DNA of 30,375 bases from CAZWVM01 sp964637705. GTDB lineage: Bacteria > UBA8481. Positions within the stretch are counted from its first letter, which is position 1; the number at the start of each line of letters is the position of its first letter. The position numbers were made by a program, and so were the translations under genes. Positions 25,668 through 30,375 of the stretch are shown here, in pieces. The stretch is taken from assembly GCA_964637705.1 (NCBI GenBank), contig CAZWVM010000015.1:1-30375 (forward strand). The letters are read 5' to 3'. Below the pieces are notes generated by a model. That model searched no databases, was not told the origin of the DNA, and saw nothing but the letters and a program-made list of their open reading frames with translations.

Positions 25668-26186
25668 TCAGAACTCGAAGCGCCGCCCCTCCACCTCGAT
25701 CGCCGTCAGGAGCGCGTTGCCGTCCTCGTCGAGCTTCACCACACCGATGAAGGCCTCCGTGTCGTTCCCCGCCGCCGCGATCGCGTCGTTCACCTCCTGC
25801 CGCCGCTCCTCCGGCATGTAGAAGCGCTCGATCCCATACTCAACGCGCCAGCTGTTGCCGCGTCCCGCGAGGAAGACCGCTCCGGGCGGCACCTCCGAGC
25901 GGTCGCGGTAGGCCGCGACCGGGTGCCAGATCCCGCGTGTTCCCGCCTCGATCACGGTGAAGACCCGCTCGTTCCGCCCGTAGACACCCTCCTCGAGGCC
26001 GGCCACCCGCGCCACCTCGAAGTTCAGGTTCACGTAGTATCCGCGCATGAAGTCGTAGGGATCGTACTGCGCCGTCGCCAGCCGGATCTCGCGGCCCGAC
26101 CACGAGGCGCGGATCTTCTTGACCGGGACGAGCGCCACGATCACGAGCTGGACCGCGATCGCGGCGATGAAGGCGAGGCGCCTCAT
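25668..26186 (-). CDS. GDYXXLXY family membrane-anchored protein
   Basis: This 172-residue protein has an N-terminal hydrophobic segment (residues ~4-22) that anchors or exports it. The motif DPYDFMRGYYVNLNFE (43-58) is a form of the GDYxxLxY signature that names the family. The remainder is a soluble beta-rich domain with WRVEYGIERFYMPEE. Its ATG overlaps the stop of the upstream DUF2157 gene (ATGA), so the two are translationally coupled. The DUF2157-GDYXXLXY pairing is widespread in bacteria and has no established function. A much longer open frame continues upstream, but it overlaps the DUF2157 gene and is not coding. Confidence 0.9.
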   Translation of the reverse strand: MRRLAFIAAIAVQLVIVALVPVKKIRASWSGREIRLATAQYDPYDFMRGYYVNLNFEVARVAGLEEGVYGRNERVFTVIEAGTRGIWHPVAAYRDRSEVPPGAVFLAGRGNSWRVEYGIERFYMPEERRQEVNDAIAAAGNDTEAFIGVVKLDEDGNALLTAIEVEGRRFEF

Positions 26187-27499
26187 GACGTCATCCTCTT
26201 GCGCCGCTCGAACCAGAGCCCGCCCACGATGACGGCGGCGCCGGCCGCGATGAAGGCCGCGGCCTTCACGAGGAGGTTGGTGTCGTACTCGAAGAACCGG
26301 GCGAGGATCAGGAGGTTGCCGAGGATGAGGGCATACCAGAAGCGGCCGTTGCGGTTCCCGTCCACGCCGGTCTTGCCCATGAAAACGGTCCAGGCGACGA
26401 GCACGAGGTTGGCGGCGACCGCGAGCGGCAAGCCGGTGTAGAGGATCGAGAGGAGGAGGGAGGAGGGGAGAACGACGACGAGCGGCGAGGTCGGGAACTC
26501 CGGGCGGCCGCGGACGAAGCTCCACTCGCGCACGGCCGCGATCGCGACGCCGCCGAGCGCGAGGATGAGGTTCGCGGCGACGAGACCCGAGGGACGGGGC
26601 GCGTAGGTGTCTACGTGGCTCAACTCGTGGGCCGCGTCGAGGAAGGAGAAGACGAAGGCGAGGACGGTCGCCAGGAGGAGTCCGAGCCAGAAGAGGGGCG
26701 GGGAGAGCCGGTGGCGCTCGCCCGGACGGTCCAGGATCGAGCCGATGATCGGGGCCAGCATCGCGAAGAAGACGAGGAAGCTCGGTACGCACCGCTCGAC
26801 CTCGATGACGCGGTCGAGCGCCGTGACCGCGAGGAAGGCCGAGGTCGCGTAGCCGATGATGAGGGAGAGGACCGAGCCGGTGCGGGCCACGTGCCAGGCC
26901 CCGACGCCCAGGTAGACGAGGGGGAGGAGCAGGGCCATGACCGGGAAGCTGTCGCCATCCGAATAGGGCCAGGAGAATCCCCACGCGAGAGCCCCCCAGG
27001 TGGCGACGACGAAGTTGGGCGTCGAGCGCACGGCCAGGGTCACCGCGCAGGCGCCCAGGACCAGGGCGAACCAGGCGCCGCGGCCGTCGGAGCTGACGTT
27101 GTAGACCTGCGCCGTCACCGCGATGTCGGCGAAGAAGATGAGCGTCCCGAGGAGGACGAGCGCGTGCCCGAGCCGCGGCCGGTCCTTCTCGAACCAGAGC
27201 CAGTAGCCGCCCGCGTGGGAGGCCAGCATGAGGAACGTCACGCCGAGGATCTTCGTCCAGCCGGGGAGGACCTCCCAGTTGTAGGCGACCAGCGCCGCGA
27301 CGCCGCAGCCGATCAGGAGCACCCCGGCCGCGAAGATCGCCCACGCGAGCCGCTTCGAGGATTCGGCGGAGAGGGCGTCGAGCTCGTAGTCGTCGCGGAG
27401 ACGGGCGGCGGTCTCGCCCGAGATGAGCCCCTCGGAGAGCCAGCGCTTCAGTTCGGTCGCGAGCGTGCGGCGGAAGGAGTTGGACGCGGCTCGCTTCAT
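26183..27499 (-). CDS. DUF2157 family polytopic membrane protein
   Basis: This 438-residue protein has a soluble helical N-terminus (ELKRWLSEGLISGETAARLRDDYE, residues 16-39) and then about 12 hydrophobic segments starting near residue 50 (FAAGVLLIGCGVAALVAYNWEVLPGWTKILGV). The N-terminal helical motif, the AYNW...PGW stretch and the membrane layout are the DUF2157 pattern. The downstream partner is the GDYXXLXY gene, with a 4-base overlap. No Shine-Dalgarno sequence is visible before the ATG, which is followed by the expected family N-terminus; a leaderless or poorly initiated message is possible. The function of the family is unknown. Confidence 0.9.
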   Translation of the reverse strand: MKRAASNSFRRTLATELKRWLSEGLISGETAARLRDDYELDALSAESSKRLAWAIFAAGVLLIGCGVAALVAYNWEVLPGWTKILGVTFLMLASHAGGYWLWFEKDRPRLGHALVLLGTLIFFADIAVTAQVYNVSSDGRGAWFALVLGACAVTLAVRSTPNFVVATWGALAWGFSWPYSDGDSFPVMALLLPLVYLGVGAWHVARTGSVLSLIIGYATSAFLAVTALDRVIEVERCVPSFLVFFAMLAPIIGSILDRPGERHRLSPPLFWLGLLLATVLAFVFSFLDAAHELSHVDTYAPRPSGLVAANLILALGGVAIAAVREWSFVRGRPEFPTSPLVVVLPSSLLLSILYTGLPLAVAANLVLVAWTVFMGKTGVDGNRNGRFWYALILGNLLILARFFEYDTNLLVKAAAFIAAGAAVIVGGLWFERRKRMTS

Positions 27500-27509
27500 G
27501 GAAATGCCC

Positions 27510-27611
27510 GATGTGCGATCTTCGATTTATGATTATCGATATACGATTGATAAACCTGATGTCCGCAATGATGGGTTCGGATTTTCAATCGAACATCGGT
27601 CATCGCACATC
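27510..27611. repeat. ~100-bp imperfect palindrome, family A, copy 2
   Basis: The arms GATGTGCGAT (27510-27519) and ATCGCACATC (27602-27611) are perfectly complementary. Inner words such as TTATCGATATACGATTGATAAACC resemble TTTCGATATCCGAT...GATAAGCC of copy 1 at 25556-25655. It fills the gap between the nitrilase-superfamily and DUF2157 genes and may contain the promoter of the latter. Confidence 0.65.
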
Positions 27612-27623
27612 GCAAATCGAACA

Positions 27624-28520
27624 TCACGGTTTCTTCTTATACGGAATCCGCTCCGCCGGCTCGAAGGGGCTCACGGCTTCCTTCAGGAGGTCCGCGTAGA
27701 GAGCGACGTTGCGGTCCTCGAGGTGGTCGAAGCGCATCGGGCTCTTGGCGCCGTACGTGACGTACCGGATCGGGTCGGGATCCAGCTCCGCCGCGATGAT
27801 CTCCTCGGCGCCGCGCGCCTGCGCCAGCTTCTGGGCGATGGGGGAGACGATCATGGAGTGGCCGAAGTAGTAGTTGTTGCCGGCGTCGGGACCGACGATG
27901 TTGCAGCCCGCCACGTAGCAGTTGTTGTCATAGGCGCGCGCGCGCGTCGTCAGGTCCCAGATCTCGAAGGACCGCAGGAGCGCCGCCGGGCGCAGAATCA
28001 CCTCGGCGCCCTTCAAGGCGAGGATCCGGGAGAGCTCCGGAAAGTCGCCCTCGTAGCAGATCGTGACGCCCACCTTCGCGAAGCCGCAGTCGAAGACGGG
28101 GAGATCCGTCCCGGGCGTCGTCCAGCCGCCGCCCTCGATGCGCTCGGTCGGGAAGGGATGGGTCTTGCGGTAGACGCCGGCGATCTCGCCCCGGTCGCTG
28201 ACGAGGATCGCGGAGTTGTAGACGATCGGCGACGAGGGCCCCTTCTCGTAGGTGGGAAAGAGAACCCAGGCCTTCAGTTCCTTCGCGACGGCGCGGACGG
28301 CGCGCGTCGAGGGGCCGTCGAGGGGCTCCACGAGGTCGTAGAACTTCTCGCGGGGCATGTTTGGCGTGAAACCGGTCGTGATCGTTTCGGGGAGGACGAC
28401 GAGCTTCGCGCCGTTCTCGCTGACGGCGCGGCGGATCCAGGCGACCGAGGTCGCGGTGTTCTCGGCAATGGCGTTGGGCTTGATGGCGAACTGCGCGCAG
28501 GCGAGCGTGAACCGTTCCAT
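27624..28520 (-). CDS. Carbon-nitrogen hydrolase (nitrilase superfamily amidohydrolase)
   Basis: This 298-residue cytoplasmic enzyme has the nitrilase-superfamily triad Glu45 (VVLPETIT), Lys119 (VYRKTHPFPTE) and Cys155 (GVTICYEGDFPE), so it should hydrolyse an amide or nitrile bond. The length and the YEGDFPE variant fit aliphatic amidase, carbamoylputrescine amidase or omega-amidase-like groups; the substrate cannot be fixed from sequence. The frame is open upstream to 28595, but that part lacks family similarity and includes the promoter. The ATG at 28520 lies six bases after a TATAAT, which suggests a leaderless message. There is no direct operon partner: rsmE upstream is 190 bases away, separated by a palindromic repeat. 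Confidence 0.93.
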   Translation of the reverse strand: MERFTLACAQFAIKPNAIAENTATSVAWIRRAVSENGAKLVVLPETITTGFTPNMPREKFYDLVEPLDGPSTRAVRAVAKELKAWVLFPTYEKGPSSPIVYNSAILVSDRGEIAGVYRKTHPFPTERIEGGGWTTPGTDLPVFDCGFAKVGVTICYEGDFPELSRILALKGAEVILRPAALLRSFEIWDLTTRARAYDNNCYVAGCNIVGPDAGNNYYFGHSMIVSPIAQKLAQARGAEEIIAAELDPDPIRYVTYGAKSPMRFDHLEDRNVALYADLLKEAVSPFEPAERIPYKKKP

Positions 28521-28526
28521 GGGGGG

Positions 28527-28554
28527 ATTATAGGGGAACTCCGCGCGTTGTGAA
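28527..28554 (-). promoter_or_regulatory. Sigma-70-type promoter producing a likely leaderless message for the amidohydrolase
   Basis: On the minus strand TTCACA (28554-28549, 5/6 to TTGACA), 16 bases, then a perfect TATAAT (28532-28527). The expected start, about seven bases downstream, coincides with the A of the ATG at 28520. No Shine-Dalgarno sequence is present between promoter and gene. Confidence 0.65.
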
Positions 28555-28590
28555 ACCGGCAAGGGGGAGTGACTTCGGACGAGTCGCGGG

Positions 28591-28690
28591 TTCACATGGA
28601 TGGACAGGATAGGCAGGATGGAGATCGAGAATCGATATACAGAATCTGGATTCGGATTTGAATCCTGTTCATCCTGTATGTCGATGTGAA
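28591..28690. repeat. 100-bp imperfect palindrome with ACAGGAT-N3-CAGGAT arms, family B
   Basis: The outer arms TTCACAT (28591-28597) and ATGTGAA (28684-28690) match perfectly. Internal arms ACAGGAT...CAGGAT (28604-28619) face ATCCTG...ATCCTGT (28662-28677). The centre holds CGAGAATCGATATACAGAATC-like AT-richer words. It fills the gap between rsmE and the amidohydrolase promoter. Arms of this CAGGATGAACAGGAT type recur in intergenic DNA of many environmental bacterial genomes, as I remember it. Confidence 0.65.
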
Positions 28691-28710
28691 ATGCGGACCT
28701 CGCAATCCTC

Positions 28711-29439
28711 TTACGCCCTGAGGCAGGTCAGTATTCCCAGAACGGCCATGCAGGCCACGTCGGAGCGGAGCGTGGACGATCCGAGGGAGACGTCGAGGAA
28801 ACCGGCGTTCCGGAACAGGACGTCCTCGAAACCCGTCCACCCCCCCTCGGGTCCGACGGCGATCAGAATCGGCCGGCTCCGCGGGATCTCGATCGAGGTG
28901 AGTCGCGCAGCGGCGCCGGGAGCGGCACGAAGGAGGAACGTCGTCGCCGCGCGAGGGGACACCTCGTCCTCCACGAGCGGTTTGAGCCGGCGGACGACGC
29001 TCACCTTCGGGAACCGCGTCGCTCCGCCCTGCTCGAGGCCTTCGCGAAGGAGCGGCGTGAACCGTTCCGGCTCGAGCCAGTGGGTCTCGAAGTAGCTCCG
29101 CTCGACGCGGGCCGCGTTCGTGACGAGGATCTCGTCGAGGCCGAATGATGCGAGGACGGACCAGAGGCGCTTCATGACCTTGGGGCGGGGAAGGGCGAGC
29201 AGGAGGGAGAGACCGGACGGCGCCGGGGGCTCGGCATCGAGGAGGCACTCGAGCGTGGCCCCCTGCTCGTTCGATTCGAGGACCTTGCCCGTGCCCTTCG
29301 GACCATCGAGCATCCCGACGCGCAGGATCTGCCCGGGCGAGGCCTTGAGAACCTCGCGGATATGCCTCGCCCGGCGGCCCGTGAGCGCCGCGACTCCGCC
29401 GCGGACGAAGTCGGATGGTTCGAGGAGGATGAGGTTCAC
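28711..29439 (-). CDS. rsmE: 16S rRNA (uracil-1498-N3)-methyltransferase
   Basis: This 242-residue protein has the normal length of RsmE, a SPOUT-class enzyme that methylates U1498 of 16S rRNA with SAM. The N-terminus NLILLEPSDF...LTGRRARHIREVLKASPGQILRVG (2-42) is the PUA-like part. The trefoil-knot SAM site is IAVGPEGGWTGFE (193-205) and LGSSTLRSDVACMAVLG (219-235). The usual LGxRILRxETA motif is altered (SSTLRSDVA), a modest divergence. The start is a GTG whose GTGA overlaps the stop of the integrase remnant; no Shine-Dalgarno sequence is visible. The frame stays open to 29823, but that upstream part overlaps the integrase in another frame and has no RsmE similarity. Confidence 0.88.
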   Translation of the reverse strand: MNLILLEPSDFVRGGVAALTGRRARHIREVLKASPGQILRVGMLDGPKGTGKVLESNEQGATLECLLDAEPPAPSGLSLLLALPRPKVMKRLWSVLASFGLDEILVTNAARVERSYFETHWLEPERFTPLLREGLEQGGATRFPKVSVVRRLKPLVEDEVSPRAATTFLLRAAPGAAARLTSIEIPRSRPILIAVGPEGGWTGFEDVLFRNAGFLDVSLGSSTLRSDVACMAVLGILTCLRA

Positions 29440-29693
29440 GAATCGGAGGAGCGGGAAGGAAGAGAATCGAAGGGAGAACGCACGCCGAGGCGCGAGCGAT
29501 TGAGGACGTGGGTGTAGATCATGGTCGTTCTCACGTCGCTGTGGCCGAGGAGTTCCTGGACCGTGCGGATGTCGTAGCCGTTTTCGAGGAGATGGGTGGC
29601 GAAGGAATGCCGCAGGGTGTGGTAGGTGATCGGATTTCGTGCCGGACCCGATCGAGAAAGCGAGCCGGCTTGCCCGTCGGCGAGTGCGGTTTT
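29436..29693 (-). pseudogene. C-terminal remnant of an IntI-type integron integrase (tyrosine recombinase)
   Basis: About 65 residues are recognisable, ITYHTLRHSFATHLLENG through YDIRTVQELLGHSDVRTTM and IYTHVLNRSRLGVRSPFDS. They include the box II His-x-x-Arg, the GHSD motif and the nucleophile in MIYTHV. The GVRSP(L/F)D ending after MIYTHVL is characteristic of integron integrases. Upstream of about 29641 similarity stops, and an in-frame TGA (29696-29694) precedes it without any suitable start, so roughly the first four fifths of a ~320-residue protein are missing. The stop overlaps the GTG start of rsmE. The gene reads away from the cassette to its right, as intI does in integrons. Confidence 0.82.
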
Positions 29694-29829
29694 TCATCCA
29701 TGGCGAAATCATGCTACACCGCGAAAAAGCGGAGTTCCACTTTGATTCGATTGCATTTATCGGCAACTCGTAGCCGTTTTCGGCCCGTAGCGGAATCAGC
29801 ATTTGCCGCCACGAGCGGCACAATATATG
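29694..29829. other. Stretch between integrase remnant and gene cassette, with hairpins
   Basis: No gene is seen here. CGGCAA (29761-29766) and TTGCCG (29803-29808) enclose GCCG-TTTT-CGGC (29773-29784), and a second small hairpin, CCGC-GAAAAA-GCGG, lies near 29719. Composition is already AT-richer than the genome. It occupies the place where attI or a preceding attC would lie, but I find no second core site. Confidence 0.4.
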
Positions 29830-30361
29830 TTCGGTAAAATAAAGTGCTCGGCTGGCACATCATCATTTATAGAAAGCAGGGCAAAGGCTCGATATGGGAT
29901 GAACACACCATTTCGGACTGGACTTGTGGAATCGGCGGGACTGATTGGCTTGATCAACTCGTCAAGGCTGGGTTGGCAAGGCAAACAGAATACAATGGTG
30001 GATATCCGCTAAAGTATGTCGGAAGAGCGAAAGATATCTTGCCTCACTTGATATCGCAACCAACGCCCTCCAAAGGCCCCGACGTTATCGGGGACGACTA
30101 TTTCATGCCCACAGGCTGGAAAGGAACAATCAAGACAAGAGAGAATTTAGTTTTGGAGTGCTTAGAAACGAACGAAGAAATTATTGTGGACGCATGGGAC
30201 CAGAGTTAAAAATACCGAACGAGCGCATCCACCGAATCCCTACCCGCCGTCACGCCAGATGCTTGGTCGCTGCGCTCCCGGCATCTGTCGCGCCAGCGGT
30301 CCGGGATCGGTGATGCGGGGCGTTCGCGTGATGCTCAGCGACCCCGATCCGGAGGGGTGCG
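29830..30361 (+). mobile_element. Integron-type gene cassette
   Basis: The left junction carries GTTCGGT (29829-29835), and the attC-like site after the ORF begins with ACCGAAC (30214-30220), its exact complement. This is expected because in the excised circular cassette both belong to the same attC. Recombination between G and TT would release 29830-30361. The cassette holds one short ORF on the plus strand, filling most of its length, and has lower GC than its surroundings. It lies beside an IntI-type integrase remnant in the canonical orientation. The core is GTTCGGT rather than GTTRRRY, one departure from consensus. Confidence 0.65.
29844..30209 (+). CDS. Cassette-encoded hypothetical protein
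   Basis: This 121-residue soluble protein has no signal peptide or membrane segment. I do not recognise the family. It is Trp-rich (GWHIII, GSIWDE, SDWTCG, TDWLD, GWKG, DAWDQ) with a basic-to-acidic run and ends in a DAWDQS tail. It starts with GTG about eight bases inside the cassette boundary without a clear Shine-Dalgarno sequence, and its stop codon is only four bases before the attC-like site, the usual packing of cassette genes. Codon use (AGA, ATA, TTA, GAA) differs strongly from the GC-ending codons of all neighbouring genes, which indicates foreign origin. Confidence 0.75.
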   Translation: MLGWHIIIYRKQGKGSIWDEHTISDWTCGIGGTDWLDQLVKAGLARQTEYNGGYPLKYVGRAKDILPHLISQPTPSKGPDVIGDDYFMPTGWKGTIKTRENLVLECLETNEEIIVDAWDQS

Positions 30362-30367
30362 TTGAAT
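30214..30367 (+). repeat. attC-like recombination site
   Basis: The site runs from ACCGAAC (30214-30220) to GTTGAAT (30361-30367, a perfect GTTRRRY core) and is an imperfect palindrome. Its left arm ~30221-30240 (GCGCATCCACCGAATC) is complementary with mismatches to GATCCGGAGGGGTGC (~30346-30360), and GGTCGCTG (30265-30272) pairs exactly with CAGCGACC (30336-30343). Local stems CAGATGC/GCATCTG (30256-30262, 30281-30287) and GGATCGG/CCGATCC (30304-30310, 30344-30350) are alternatives. At 154 bases it is slightly longer than most attC sites. A new cassette would begin at 30362, where the window ends. Confidence 0.6.
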
Positions 30368-30375
30368 CCAACCGG

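Noticed and set aside
28521..28595. N-terminal extension of the amidohydrolase
   Set aside because: It covers the TATAAT promoter and adds residues not found in the nitrilase superfamily.
29440..29823. N-terminal extension of RsmE giving a 370-residue protein
   Set aside because: The added part is out of frame with the integrase remnant on the same strand, lacks RsmE similarity, and the normal family length is reached from the GTG.

Overview
The window is a high-GC stretch (well above 60% G+C by eye, falling sharply in the last ~600 bases) of a bacterial chromosome or contig. Exported multidomain proteins with signal peptides, cache-type membrane sensors, sigma-54-like promoters and an integron remnant suggest a Gram-negative-type, probably uncultivated environmental bacterium. 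Very large secreted proteins rich in beta-helix, FN3 and dockerin-like modules are common in several poorly cultivated phyla. I cannot name the phylum from the sequence alone.

Layout, left to right. (1) 2-8806: the 3' part of a giant secreted M6-type metalloprotease with three tandem beta-helix/FN3 modules and a dockerin-like C-terminus. (2) 8855-12920: a DUF2079 membrane protein, converging on a minus-strand pair of aldose 1-epimerase and an unusual CNNM/CBS protein fused to a PTS EIIA domain. (3) 12921-13130: an AT-rich divergent promoter region. (4) 13131-19676: a nitrogen-related block with a cache/HAMP histidine kinase, a stand-alone receiver, and two successive ammonium transporter-PII pairs. 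Each pair has its own near-identical sigma-54-type promoter and a similarly placed upstream element. (5) 19677-20643: a structured leader, then a CD225/dispanin-DUF2752 membrane protein pair. (6) 20782-23697, minus: a secreted subtilisin-like protease that also ends in a dockerin-like module. (7) 23878-25557: a membrane class III adenylate cyclase. (8) 25668-27499, minus: the DUF2157-GDYXXLXY pair. (9) 27624-29439, minus: a nitrilase-superfamily amidohydrolase with a very good leaderless-type promoter, and rsmE. (10) 29436-30375: the C-terminal remnant of an IntI-like tyrosine recombinase, followed by an AT-richer integron-type gene cassette with an attC-like site at the window end.

The most coherent functional unit is the ammonium/PII block. 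Two transporters and two PII proteins, both lacking the uridylylated Tyr51, appear to be co-regulated by duplicated sigma-54 promoters. Other themes are the two exported proteases with dockerin-like tails, and a set of ~100-bp imperfect palindromes in the intergenic gaps on the right-hand side. No tRNA, rRNA or CRISPR array was seen.
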